From NCBI RefSeq assembly GCF_001578705.1, contig NZ_KQ969037.1:1076814-1140813 (forward strand): a stretch of 64,000 nucleotides of DNA, written 5' to 3'. This DNA is from Streptococcus oralis. GTDB taxonomy: Bacteria > Bacillota > Bacilli > Lactobacillales > Streptococcaceae. Shown here in pieces: positions 1 to 9,400 of this stretch. Within the stretch, counting starts at the first letter, position 1, and the number at the start of each line of letters is the position of its first letter. Made by a program: the position numbers and the translations under genes. The notes beneath the pieces are model-generated. The model did no database searches. It saw nothing but the letters and a program-made list of their open reading frames with translations, and was not told where the DNA came from.

Positions 1-846
1 TTCTTGCACAGCCTTGATTTGAGTTTCTAAACTATCATACTTAGATTTTGCAAGGGTATACTCTCGACTGCCTTCGAGTTTATCTAGTTGAGCCTTGAGT
101 TGGTTCAACTTGTCAAACTGACTATTTTTCAAGGCTGTTTTATTAGCATCCGTATAAAAGGCATCGTAGAGGGCATTAAACTCTTGTAGGGCTGTTTGTG
201 TTTCTTGATTACTAGAAGAAGACTGGATGGCTTGGTTGGAGCGATTTACTTGACGATAGATATAGTAACTACCTGCCAAGATAAGGGCTGCTGCCAAGGC
301 TGAACCGATAACAAACACGCGCTTCTTTTTAGAATTAGAAACTGTTTCTGATTCTGCCTGAGCTGAGCGTGAAAGTAGAGCCGTCTCTTCCTCTTCTTTC
401 TCATCAGCAACCTCTGCTGGCGTTTGCTTTTCCAACACAAGCGGTTCCAAGTCTTGATTTTCTTCTCCCAAAGGAGGCAAAATCACATCCGAGCTTGTAG
501 TTTCCACTGAGTCTGACACCGTTTCTTCTGAAACTGTATCGGGTTCCTCCATGATTGACGCCGACTCTTCAGTGATTTCTGAGACTTCCTGTGTCAATTC
601 TTCTTGAGCCTGAGCTTCCTGCAGTTCTTCTTTTTTAAATTGACGTGTTTCAAACTTGTCCGCCTCGATTTCCTCGCGGTGCTGTTTGATGTATTTATCC
701 AAGATATTGTCCTCAGGCAATACTCCAGCTTCAACTTCTTCATTTTTACGGATGACTTGACCAACTGTCAGATCTTTCGCCTCGTCAAAATCAAATTTGG
801 ACTCTTGATGCTCTTTTTTATGACGATTGTGTCTTTTTTTACTCAT
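1..846 (-). CDS. mapZ: MapZ (LocZ), mid-cell division-ring positioning protein, partial
   Basis: This is the N-terminal 282 residues of a membrane protein whose 3' end lies outside the window; the frame is open to base 1. It begins [16 protein letters not shown] at 844-846 behind AAAGGA. A long acidic Glu/Thr-rich cytoplasmic segment (about residues 10-185) carries [10 protein letters not shown], the part that in pneumococcal MapZ holds phosphorylated threonines and binds FtsZ. One transmembrane helix follows (about 190-212, [19 protein letters not shown]). The start of the extracellular, coiled-coil-like domain comes next; the C-terminal peptidoglycan-binding part is missing here. MapZ marks the division site and guides the Z-ring in streptococci. 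It lies 12 nt downstream of the rlmL-type gene, as in pneumococcus. Identity rests on the recognised N terminus and the neighbours. Confidence 0.9.
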   Translation of the reverse strand, partial: MSKKRHNRHKKEHQESKFDFDEAKDLTVGQVIRKNEEVEAGVLPEDNILDKYIKQHREEIEADKFETRQFKKEELQEAQAQEELTQEVSEITEESASIMEEPDTVSEETVSDSVETTSSDVILPPLGEENQDLEPLVLEKQTPAEVADEKEEEETALLSRSAQAESETVSNSKKKRVFVIGSALAAALILAGSYYIYRQVNRSNQAIQSSSSNQETQTALQEFNALYDAFYTDANKTALKNSQFDKLNQLKAQLDKLEGSREYTLAKSKYDSLETQIKAVQE

Positions 847-858
847 CTGTCTTCCTTT

Positions 859-2016
859 CTACTTTACCTCTTGGCGCTTCACACGCTGACCAAAGTATTG
901 ATACAAATCCACTTTTAAGGTTCCGTTATAAAGTTTGCGCTTTTTATCCGCTGGACTTCCGTACTTACTTTCAAAAGCTTCGTCACTCGTCAGGATAAAT
1001 TTGCTCCAGGTTTTCAATGGCGCAAAGACCTGTCCCATTTCTGCATAGAGCTTGGTTACTCCTGCATCATCTGACAAGCGTTCCCCATATGGTGGATTGG
1101 AAATGATGACACCATTTACCTTGTCTGAGCGCAAGTCCTGTACCCGCATTTGTTTAAAAGTGATGTCACCTGACACACCTGCTGCTTGGGCATTGGCTTT
1201 AGCAATTTCAACCATACGAGCGTCTATATCACAGCCCATGATATCCAGTTCAAGTTCACGGTCAATTTTCTTGGCAGCATCAGTACGCACTTCTTGAATT
1301 AACCGATCGCTGACCCAGTTCCATTCCTCAAAAGCAAAGGAACGGCGAAGCCCCGGCGCCATCTTTCTAGCCATCATAGCCGCCTCGATACAGAAAGTTC
1401 CTGAACCACAGGTCGGATCGATCAAGGGCTTGTCTGGATACCAGTTAGAGAGTTGTAAAATGGCTGCTGCCATGTTTTCCTTGATAGGCGCTCCACCCTT
1501 TTCCGTACGATAACCACGTTTAAAAAGGCTAGAACCTGTCGTGTCAATCATGACAGTCGCCACATCTTTAAGGATGGACACCTCTATCTTAAACTCGGGA
1601 CCAGTTTCCATCAAGGGAACCCCTTCTGGACGGGCATAGTGCTTTTGCAGTTTCTTCACAACCGCCTTCTTAGAAATAGCCTGAACACTAGGCTCATTGT
1701 GCAGTTTAGACTTGACACATTTGGCCTTTGAAATAGGGAAACGTGCCCCAAGCGGGAGATAGTTTTCCCAATCTAGAGCAAAAACGCCTTGAAAAAGCTC
1801 TTCAAAGGTCTTAGCTGGAAAACTTCCGACTACAATCTTGATGCGATCAGCCGCACGAAGCCAAAGATTGGTCTCAATGATTGCCTTCACATCTCCTTGG
1901 AAGCGGACACGCCCATTTTCAACCTTGCAATCATAACCAAGGTCTCGCACCTCACGTCCAACGACAGCCTCAAGACCCGCCGCAGCAGTTGCGATTAAAT
2001 TAAATTGTTCTTTCAT
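859..2016 (-). CDS. rlmL: THUMP-domain 23S rRNA guanine-N2 methyltransferase (RlmL/YpsC type)
   Basis: A 385-residue SAM-dependent RNA methyltransferase. An N-terminal ferredoxin-like/THUMP region (about 1-160) is followed by a Rossmann methyltransferase domain. The SAM-binding motif DPTCGSGTF is near residue 200, and the catalytic NPPYGER motif, typical of N2-guanine methyltransferases, is near residue 306. By family it is expected to make m2G at the 23S rRNA position handled by the N-terminal half of E. coli RlmL (G2445). It lies 12 nt upstream of mapZ and probably shares its transcript. The length is normal for Firmicutes single-domain RlmL/YpsC. The exact target base is inferred from family, not seen. 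Confidence 0.85.
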   Translation of the reverse strand: MKEQFNLIATAAAGLEAVVGREVRDLGYDCKVENGRVRFQGDVKAIIETNLWLRAADRIKIVVGSFPAKTFEELFQGVFALDWENYLPLGARFPISKAKCVKSKLHNEPSVQAISKKAVVKKLQKHYARPEGVPLMETGPEFKIEVSILKDVATVMIDTTGSSLFKRGYRTEKGGAPIKENMAAAILQLSNWYPDKPLIDPTCGSGTFCIEAAMMARKMAPGLRRSFAFEEWNWVSDRLIQEVRTDAAKKIDRELELDIMGCDIDARMVEIAKANAQAAGVSGDITFKQMRVQDLRSDKVNGVIISNPPYGERLSDDAGVTKLYAEMGQVFAPLKTWSKFILTSDEAFESKYGSPADKKRKLYNGTLKVDLYQYFGQRVKRQEVK

Positions 2017-2049
2017 TTCTAGTCTTGCAAGACCTTTCTCTTGTTCACT

Positions 2050-2089
2050 TTAAAAAATGAGGTTGAGAAAAAATTCTCAGCCCCAACCT
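2050..2089 (-). terminator. Intrinsic terminator of rnpB
   Basis: On the minus strand an AGGTTGGGGCTGAGAA arm is followed by a complementary TTCTCAACCT arm and a T-rich run. It sits directly after the 3' end of the RNase P RNA and before the rlmL gene. Confidence 0.8.
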
Positions 2090-2487
2090 ATATGCAATTT
2101 TCTATAAGCCATGTTTTGTTCCAGAAGTGACTAGGACCACTTCCTTCGATAATCATCTGTCTACCGCTAACAGCCTATAACTGATAGCAGTCAGAGTACT
2201 ACGTTCGTTTCCGTGCACTCCATGCCCCGACCAAAATTTGGGTTGCTAGCTTGAGGGGTTTACCGCGTTCCACTCTCTCCGTTTCCAGAAAGACTCCGTC
2301 ACTGTGGCACTTTCAAGCCTACTCTGACCTATCCAAAGACTTAGCCATTTCGACTGCCGTAACGATCTCTCGTCCCTAGGCTTATGGTTTCGCCTAGCAC
2401 AAACACTACAGGCATCACAGCCTGTGCTAGCATGGACTTTCCTCATGAAAAGGGATTCTCTTCACGCGATTATCCAAAAATTGCATC
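2090..2487 (-). ncRNA. rnpB: RNase P RNA (class B)
   Basis: The catalytic RNA of ribonuclease P, which trims tRNA 5' ends. On the minus strand the molecule opens with GATGCAATTTTTGGATAATC and closes with AAAATTGCATA, and these ends pair to form helix P1. The universal core GAGGAAAGTCC (CR-I) lies about 40 nt in, and the conserved GTAAACCCC and AACAAAACATGGCTTATAG segments follow in the right order. The length of about 398 nt fits Bacillus/Streptococcus class B RNAs. A TATAAT at 2501-2506 is a plausible -10, so the 5' end may be a few bases further out. It sits between gpsB and rlmL, its usual streptococcal place. Confidence 0.95.
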
Positions 2488-2501
2488 TAATAGACACCTA
2501 A

Positions 2502-2831
2502 TTATAACTCAGAATTGTCTACAATTTGCTTACCGAATACTTCTTTTTCAAGTCGATTCAATCGTTTCAAAATATCAAAATTTGTCATTGGAGTAGAACT
2601 TGTTACTTCGATAGAACTTTGTTGAGTAGAACTTGCCTGTGGCTTGTTAGACAATTCCTCCTTCAAATCAGCAATCTCCTGACGAAGAGATTTGACCAAA
2701 GCTGCGTAAGTCTCATAATCCTTGATCACATCATCTAGGAACTCGTCTACCTCTGCCTTACTATATCCGCGAACTTCACGTCCAAACTCTTGTTCAAAAA
2801 TATCTTTTGCTGAAAAAATAATACTTGCCAT
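2502..2831 (-). CDS. gpsB: GpsB, DivIVA-like cell-division regulator
   Basis: A 109-residue cytoplasmic coiled-coil protein that coordinates septal and peripheral peptidoglycan synthesis and works with the StkP kinase in streptococci. The N-terminal membrane/PBP-binding lobe shows [25 protein letters not shown] (residues 10 onward, a DivIVA family signature). A heptad helix (about 40-65), a variable Ser/Thr/Gln linker and the C-terminal trimerisation helix [20 protein letters not shown] follow. The start at 2831 (MASIIF) was chosen over an in-frame ATG 12 nt upstream because GGAGAG lies 4 nt before it. Immediately downstream is rnpB. Confidence 0.95.
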   Translation of the reverse strand: MASIIFSAKDIFEQEFGREVRGYSKAEVDEFLDDVIKDYETYAALVKSLRQEIADLKEELSNKPQASSTQQSSIEVTSSTPMTNFDILKRLNRLEKEVFGKQIVDNSEL

Positions 2832-2900
2832 TTCTCTCTCCATTCTTGATTGCTATTCTTATTATATAAAAAAAGACAAACAAAAATCAAGGTCAAAGCC

Positions 2901-3428
2901 TCACTTTTCGGAAAAATTTTCCACTATTTCGTTCAGATCCTCAAATGTTAATCTTTTTGTAACATAGCCTTCTTGATTTTTCATCATCTGGTAAAAATAC
3001 TGTAACTTGGTTTCATTTTCTTCGTCATAAAACAGGTAGCATCCATCCGTATTTTCCAGCAGAAATTTCTGATAATCACGTAGTTGCCCCTTGTGCTCAT
3101 ATTGTGGATAGGCATATTTGACAAAGTCAACCTGCTTAAACTCACTGAGTTTGATTTGATTGGCTTCATTCCAGTTACTACCATGGGTTTCAAAATCGAA
3201 AATGGTCGCCAGCTGAAATCCATAGTCTGCTTGCATGTCTTTTGCCACTTGAAGCACCCAGTACTCAAAGCCCAGAGTCCCTGTAAAGACAAGCCAGGTC
3301 ACCCCTTCTTCTGCTAGACGTTCTAGGTCTCTCCGAATGGCTGTTTTGATAATATCAACGCGAATATCTTTGTCATTAAAGAGACTAAGGTCGAAGGCTG
3401 AATAGCCTAAAATCAAGGCTGTTGTCAT
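2901..3428 (-). CDS. UPF0398 (DUF1273) family protein, YpsA-like
   Basis: A 175-residue soluble protein of the UPF0398 family; B. subtilis YpsA is the best-known relative and has been linked to cell division. The fold is Rossmann-like, related to nucleotide-binding SLOG proteins, with an opening [12 protein letters not shown] and the conserved [13 protein letters not shown] and AYPQYE blocks. The biochemical activity is unknown. The start at 3428 ([10 protein letters not shown]) is preferred over an upstream in-frame codon because it matches the family N terminus and is preceded by AAAGGG. It is divergent from recU, 66 bp away, and upstream of gpsB on the same strand, as in pneumococcus. Confidence 0.85.
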   Translation of the reverse strand: MTTALILGYSAFDLSLFNDKDIRVDIIKTAIRRDLERLAEEGVTWLVFTGTLGFEYWVLQVAKDMQADYGFQLATIFDFETHGSNWNEANQIKLSEFKQVDFVKYAYPQYEHKGQLRDYQKFLLENTDGCYLFYDEENETKLQYFYQMMKNQEGYVTKRLTFEDLNEIVENFSEK

Positions 3429-3453
3429 TTTTAACCCTTTCTTTGTAAATTTA

Positions 3454-3462
3454 TGATATAAT
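3454..3462 (+). promoter_or_regulatory. Extended -10 promoter of recU-pbp1a
   Basis: TGATATAAT (TG-N-TATAAT) lies 33 bp before the recU start codon; there is no good -35 match, as is common for extended -10 promoters. Confidence 0.6.
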
Positions 3463-3494
3463 AGAGTGATGTTATTGTACCAATAAGGAGAATT

Positions 3495-4091
3495 ATGGTC
3501 AACTATCCACATAAACTTTCATCACAGAAGAGACAAGCGCCCCCGTCACAAACTAAAAATTTCGCAAATCGGGGAATGTCTTTTGAAAAGATGATCAACG
3601 CTACGAACGACTACTATTTGTCGCATGGGTTAGCAGTTATTCACAAGAAACCGACTCCCATCCAAATCGTACGTGTTGATTATCCCCAACGAAGTCGTGC
3701 TAAGATTGTTGAAGCCTACTTTAGACAGGCCTCAACGACTGACTATTCAGGAGTTTATGATGGATACTACATCGACTTTGAAGCAAAGGAAACCAGGCAA
3801 AAACATGCGATTCCGATGAAGAATTTTCATCTCCATCAGATCCAGCATATGGAACAAGTTCTTGCCCAGCAAGGAATCTGCTTTGTCCTCCTTCACTTTT
3901 CTTCTCAGCAAGAAACCTACTTATTGCCGGCCATTGATTTGATTCGTTTCTATCATCAAGATATGGGACAAAAGTCAATGCCACTTGGATATATTCGAGA
4001 AAATGGATATAGGATTGAGCCTGGTGCCTTTCCACAGATTCCCTATCTCGAAGTTATCAAAGAACATTTACTAGGTGGTAAAATAAGATGA
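3495..4091 (+). CDS. recU: RecU Holliday-junction resolvase
   Basis: A 198-residue endonuclease that cleaves four-way DNA junctions in recombinational repair and chromosome segregation. After a basic, disordered N terminus (residues 1-30), the core carries the RecU active-site run [18 protein letters not shown] (about residues 80-100), supplying the Asp, Glu and Lys that bind metal and cut. The start ATG follows AAGGAG by 4 nt. The last codon and stop overlap the pbp1a start by 4 nt (ATGA), so the two are translationally coupled, the classic recU-pbp1a arrangement of streptococci and bacilli. Confidence 0.95.
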   Translation: MVNYPHKLSSQKRQAPPSQTKNFANRGMSFEKMINATNDYYLSHGLAVIHKKPTPIQIVRVDYPQRSRAKIVEAYFRQASTTDYSGVYDGYYIDFEAKETRQKHAIPMKNFHLHQIQHMEQVLAQQGICFVLLHFSSQQETYLLPAIDLIRFYHQDMGQKSMPLGYIRENGYRIEPGAFPQIPYLEVIKEHLLGGKIR

Positions 4092-6235
4092 ACAAACAAA
4101 CTTTCCTGCGAATAGTTAAGTATGTCAGTATCTGCCTCTTGACTGTATTTATCGCAGCTATTATGCTAGGTGGAGGCCTTTTTCTCTACTATGTAAGCAA
4201 GGCTCCGGCTCTATCCGAAAGCAAACTAGTCGCTACAACGTCTAGTAAGATCTATGACAGCAAAAATGAACTTATCGCTGATCTGGGTTCTGAGCGCCGT
4301 GTCAATGCACAGGCTAATGAAATCCCTACGGAGCTGGTCAATGCAATTGTCTCTATTGAAGATCATCGTTTCTTCAGTCACCGAGGAGTAGATACGATTC
4401 GTATCCTAGGCGCTTCCTTACGAAACCTCCGTGGTGGGGGTGGTCTTCAAGGTGGTTCTACCTTGACACAACAGTTGATTAAACTAACCTATTTCTCAAC
4501 ATCAACATCTGATCAAACACTTTCACGTAAGGCACAGGAAGCTTGGCTAGCCGTTCAGCTAGAACAAAAAGCGACCAAACAAGAGATCCTAACTTACTAC
4601 ATCAACAAGGTCTATATGTCCAACGGAAATTACGGGATGCAAACGGCAGCCCAAAACTACTATGGTAAAGACCTCAAAGATTTAAGTCTACCTCAATTGG
4701 CTCTCCTAGCTGGAATGCCTCAGGCTCCAAATCAATATGATCCCTATTCTCATCCAGAAGCGGCACAAGAACGCCGTGACCTTGTCCTCTCGGAAATGAA
4801 AAGTCAAGGCTACATTTCTGCTGAACAATACGAAAAAGCCATTAACACTCCCATTACAGATGGACTGCAGAGCCTCCGTTCTGGAAACAACTATCCAGCC
4901 TATATGGATAATTATCTCAAAGAAGTAATCGACCAAGTCGAACAGGAAACTGGTTACAACCTTTTGACAACAGGAATGGAAGTTTATACCAATGTTGATC
5001 CAGCCGTTCAACAACGTCTCTGGGATATCTACAATACCGACGAATACGTTAATTATCCAGATGATGAGTTGCAAGTAGCTTCTACCATCGTTGATGTCAC
5101 AAACGGAAAGGTGATTGCCCAGCTAGGTGCACGCCATCAATCAAGCAATGTTTCCTTCGGTATGAACCAAGCTGTTGAAACCAACCGTGACTGGGGTTCA
5201 ACCATGAAACCCATCACAGATTACGCGCCAGCCTTGGAGTATGACATCTACGACTCAACTGCTGCTATCGTTCATGACGTACCTTATAACTATCCTGGGA
5301 CCAACACCCCTGTCTACAACTGGGATAAGAGTTACTTTGGAAACATCACGTTGCAGTATGCTCTTCAACAATCACGGAACGTTACAGCTGTAGAAACTTT
5401 GAATAAAGTCGGTTTGGATAGAGCCAAAACCTTCCTAAATGGACTCGGTATTGACTACCCAGATATACACTATGCCAACGCGATTTCAAGTAACACAACA
5501 GAATCTAACAAAAAGTATGGGGCAAGCAGTGAAAAAATGGCCGCAGCCTATGCTGCCTTTGCCAATGGCGGTATTTACCATAAGCCAATGTACATCAACA
5601 AAATCATCTTTAGTGATGGTAGTTCAAAAGAGTTTTCTGATTCAGGAACACGCGCTATGAAAGAAACAACTGCCTACATGATGACAGAGATGATGAAAAC
5701 AGTTCTGACTTATGGAACAGGACGTGGAGCCTACCTATCATGGTTACCACAAGCTGGTAAGACTGGTACATCAAACTATACAGATGATGAAATTGAGAAA
5801 TACATTAAGAACTCTGGTTATGTAGCTCCAGACGAAATGTTTGTCGGCTATACTCGTAAATATTCAATGGCTGTCTGGACCGGTTACTCTAACCGACTTA
5901 CTCCTATCGTTGGTGATGGCTTCTACGTTGCTGCTAAGGTCTATCGTTCGATGATGACCTACCTCTCAACAGATGACCATCCAGGGGATTGGACCATGCC
6001 TGAAGGCCTTTACAGAAGCGGAGAATTTGTCTTTAAGAATGGAGCACGCAATACGTGGACCCCTTCATCATCTACACAACAAAGTTCGACATCTGAAAGT
6101 TCTAGCTCAACATCTGAGAGCTCGACTTCTCAGTCAAGCGCAACTTCTCCAAGCACAAGTCAAACGCAGACGATTCCTCAACAATCAGGCACTGCACCTG
6201 CTGAGCAAAACCAACCAAGTCAACCGCAACAATAA
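4088..6235 (+). CDS. pbp1a: Penicillin-binding protein 1A (class A, GT51 + transpeptidase)
   Basis: A 715-residue bifunctional peptidoglycan synthase. One membrane anchor (about residues 11-37) precedes the glycosyltransferase domain with [12 protein letters not shown] (about 91-102) and [11 protein letters not shown]. The transpeptidase domain has all three catalytic motifs: S371-T-M-K, an SRN motif near 430, and K558-T-G. The tail (about 655-715) is Ser/Thr/Gln/Pro-rich and probably threads the wall. The residues next to the active-site groove at 575-578 are N-S-G-Y, where penicillin-susceptible pneumococcal PBP1a, as I recall it, has T-S-Q-F. The nucleophile motif is the unaltered STMK. 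Coupled to recU by a 4-nt overlap. Confidence 0.96.
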   Translation: MNKQTFLRIVKYVSICLLTVFIAAIMLGGGLFLYYVSKAPALSESKLVATTSSKIYDSKNELIADLGSERRVNAQANEIPTELVNAIVSIEDHRFFSHRGVDTIRILGASLRNLRGGGGLQGGSTLTQQLIKLTYFSTSTSDQTLSRKAQEAWLAVQLEQKATKQEILTYYINKVYMSNGNYGMQTAAQNYYGKDLKDLSLPQLALLAGMPQAPNQYDPYSHPEAAQERRDLVLSEMKSQGYISAEQYEKAINTPITDGLQSLRSGNNYPAYMDNYLKEVIDQVEQETGYNLLTTGMEVYTNVDPAVQQRLWDIYNTDEYVNYPDDELQVASTIVDVTNGKVIAQLGARHQSSNVSFGMNQAVETNRDWGSTMKPITDYAPALEYDIYDSTAAIVHDVPYNYPGTNTPVYNWDKSYFGNITLQYALQQSRNVTAVETLNKVGLDRAKTFLNGLGIDYPDIHYANAISSNTTESNKKYGASSEKMAAAYAAFANGGIYHKPMYINKIIFSDGSSKEFSDSGTRAMKETTAYMMTEMMKTVLTYGTGRGAYLSWLPQAGKTGTSNYTDDEIEKYIKNSGYVAPDEMFVGYTRKYSMAVWTGYSNRLTPIVGDGFYVAAKVYRSMMTYLSTDDHPGDWTMPEGLYRSGEFVFKNGARNTWTPSSSTQQSSTSESSSSTSESSTSQSSATSPSTSQTQTIPQQSGTAPAEQNQPSQPQQ

Positions 6236-6239
6236 GCAA

Positions 6240-6273
6240 AATCCTGAGAATTTTACTTCTCAGGATTTTTATT
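6240..6273 (+). terminator. Intrinsic terminator of recU-pbp1a
   Basis: AATCCTGAGAA, a short loop, TTCTCAGGATT and then a T run, beginning 5 nt after the pbp1a stop. It also faces the converging GH20/GH84 gene. Confidence 0.85.
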
Positions 6274-6408
6274 CTTTATAGCTCAATAGTTTATTCCAAC
6301 AGCACCATAACTCTTTTGATAGTTTCTCTAACTATTATAGAGGTTATGGAGCTGTCTTTTCACTTTCTCTTGATGCTAAAATTTGTCAAAAGCAAAGGTA
6401 ATCAGAAG

Positions 6409-9400
6409 CTATTCCTTTTTCCCTTTCGCGATAAAGAGAGCAGATAGGGCTAGACTTACGCCTGCTAGGAAGAGAGCCGTGTCAGATTTGCTTTCACCTG
6501 TTGCCGGAAGCTCCTTCTGATCATCATGTTTAACTTCTGGAGTCTTAGTATCAGCGAGTGGACTTAAGTTCAATTTGTACTCTGGTTTTTCAACTGTCGG
6601 TGCTGGTTGGTCTCCTGCTGTACCAAGTGGACCTGTGTACTCTGGTACTTCATGTACTGCTGCTTCTACCGCGTTCACACCACCTGTAAAGTCCAGTTTC
6701 TCGACCGTCAGTGCTGGTTGATCTCCTGCTGTACCAAGTGGACCTGTGTACTCTGGAAGCTCATGTACCAAGGCTTCAACTGCATTGACACCACCCTGGA
6801 ACTCAGGTTTTTCTACTGTTGGAGCAGCTTGGTCACCCACTGTTGCTACTGGGCCTGTGTACTCTGGTACTTCATGTACCAAGGCCTCAGCTGCATTGAC
6901 ACCACCTGTGAATTCAGGAATCTCAAGAACGGGTGCTGGTTCATCACCCTTGCTTGATTGAACAGATTCTTCTGTCAATTCTTGATAGAAGCTCGCCAAT
7001 TCATAAAACTCAGCCTTGCCACCTTCCCAGACTAATTTGACGTCTAGAAGAGAGCCACCATTTCGGATAGCAAAGGTTTGGAGACTAGATGTAATGGCAC
7101 CGAGGTCTGTCCAACTGTCTTGACCATCCTTGAGTGTTCTAGCAAGAACACGTGCTTTCGCTCCTTCAGGAAGACTGGAAACGAGACGAAGGTGGTTGGC
7201 ATTGGTTGGCTCAGATAAGTGATACACCAATTCGCCCTTGTCTTTTTCAGACTTGTAGCTGGTCAAGACTTTGCCGTCTACAAGGTTGTTGTAGAGATTA
7301 CCTTGGCTTTCGCCACCATTTCCTTCTACAGTTGGATCATTGATTGGTTTGACAAATTCGCCATCGTTGATGACCAATTCTGTAAAGCCTACAAAACGAG
7401 CATCATAGTCTGCAGTATAGAGAACACGGAGATAGTTGGCTTTGACTGGTGTCGTCAATTCACCTTCGATGTAACGATTTCCTGGCATCTTAGAATCATG
7501 TGTCCAACCATCTGTCAGAGAATCATCGTGTTGGCTATTGGCTACACCATCTCCTACTGTCACGACATCTGTCCAAGTTTTACCATCTTGGCTGACTTGG
7601 ATCTTGCCATCACGAAGGTAGTTTTGAGTTCCGTCTTGGATGTAGGCTCTAATCTTCTTGATAGTGCGTTCGCTACCAAGTTTCAAGGTCACATGACCAT
7701 CTTTATGGGCATAGTCTGAAAACTCAACGAAGTTGTTGTAAACACCGTCAAATAGTTGATCTAGGTTGTTCAGTTTACGAACATCATTGCTGCCGTATGT
7801 TGGATGAATGCCCATAGTTGTAGATTCTAGTTTGGTTGGTTGCACTTCTTTGGTTGTCACAAGGAGAGAAGTGGCTGTGACAGCTTGTTCCTGATCTGTT
7901 TTGTTGACCAGACGCACATAACGTACTAAGTGGGTTGCCACAGATCTGTCTGTCAACTGGCTGGCTGGTGTCCATTCTTGTGCATTTGCAGAATACTCTA
8001 GGCTAAGAGCAGGGTTGGCTTGGCCTTTGAGCTGGATGCTCTTGATCTGATGGATACGGTCAAGCTTCATACCTAGATAGCTATGAGCAGGGAGTTTGGT
8101 TCCAGCTGGAATTTGAAGTTCGTAACTGCCTAAGCTATCCACTACTGGTGTTTCCTTCAAGGCGTCGACGTTGGTGTCTGTTAACTCACTGTTTCCAGAG
8201 CGTGTCTCAACAGAGAAGTCCTGAATACGCCACCAGAGGTCGAGGGCCTTGGTATTGCGTACTCGGATGTAACGAGCATTGATCGCTCTGGTCACTTCCT
8301 TGGTTTGTTCTCCTGATAGGCGATCCAACTCTTGCCATGCAGTTCCATCTGTAGAGTACTCAAGTACACCTGTGGCAAGCTTATCACCCGTTCCTTGGCG
8401 AAGTCGTACTTTAGTGACTGACTTGACTTCACCGAGGTCAAGTTGTGCCCAGGCATCTACTGGTGTCGTATTGCTACCGTCAGCATTTGCCATCATGGCT
8501 TCTGTATTGTCCTTGCCATCAGTGATTTGACGGGCTGAGGTATTTAGTTTGTAAACTAAGTTTGAGCTTAGACTAACTGTCGTTGCTTGCTGGCTACGAG
8601 CTTTTTCAACTGACCGGTTAACTGCAATTTCCTGAACTGCAAACCAAGTGTTCTCGCGATCTGCTGTCGCAATCATGCGAACTGCCTTGGCCTTGATATT
8701 GAGATTTTCAAACTTAAGAAGGGATTCATTTCCGACATAGCTTGGCTCTTTCAAGGTTACCCAGTTGTCATTTTCATCTTGATACTGTACTTCTGCCTTA
8801 CTAAAGGTATCACGTGGATTTGCCTGCGTTCCCATTGCAAAGGTCAAGGTTTGAATCGCTACTGGTTTGTTGAACTTCATACCAATATAATCACCTGTCT
8901 TGATGCTATTTGGTGATTTAATAATCGCATGAGTTGCCAAATCGCCATCCGTTACTTCTGCCAAGCCACCCTCTACACCTGTTCGATTGGTGATAAAGGT
9001 ACTGATGATTTGATCTGGATGCAAGACTTTTTGAACTTCAGACGCCAAAACTTCTTTCAAGGATAGGATAAATGGACGAATATGTTGAACACCCAATTCA
9101 GCTTTTTCCATATGGTCTACATAATGGAAGGTATGAGTTTGAGACTGTTCGTAGAACTTCAAGCCTTTATAGTAGCTATCCCAAAGTTTGGCTGCATCGT
9201 TGGTAGCCATGGCTTCAGTTCCTGTAAGGAAGGCATCGAGAGCATTCATTTGATCGATTGCATTATCCAACCAATAGTGGATTTGGGCAACCATTTTTTT
9301 ATCACCTGATGCTTTATAGAGCTCAGCAGCTTCTTTAATCTTGGCAAATTCAGCTCGCAAGGCTGCACGCTCTGCAGTCACATCCTGACCTGCTTTGAGC

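Noticed and set aside
604-918. Plus-strand hydrophobic reading frame over the mapZ start
   Set aside because: It is antisense to mapZ and rlmL, has no ribosome site, and its composition is that expected of the complement of Lys/Glu-rich coding DNA.
2246-2446. Open frame of 66 codons on the minus strand
   Set aside because: It lies wholly inside the RNase P RNA, whose conserved core explains the sequence.
6595-6961. Regularly spaced DNA repeats that could suggest a CRISPR array
   Set aside because: The repeats are in frame, encode the PE-x-GGVNA stalk, vary in sequence and have no spacer structure; no cas genes are nearby.
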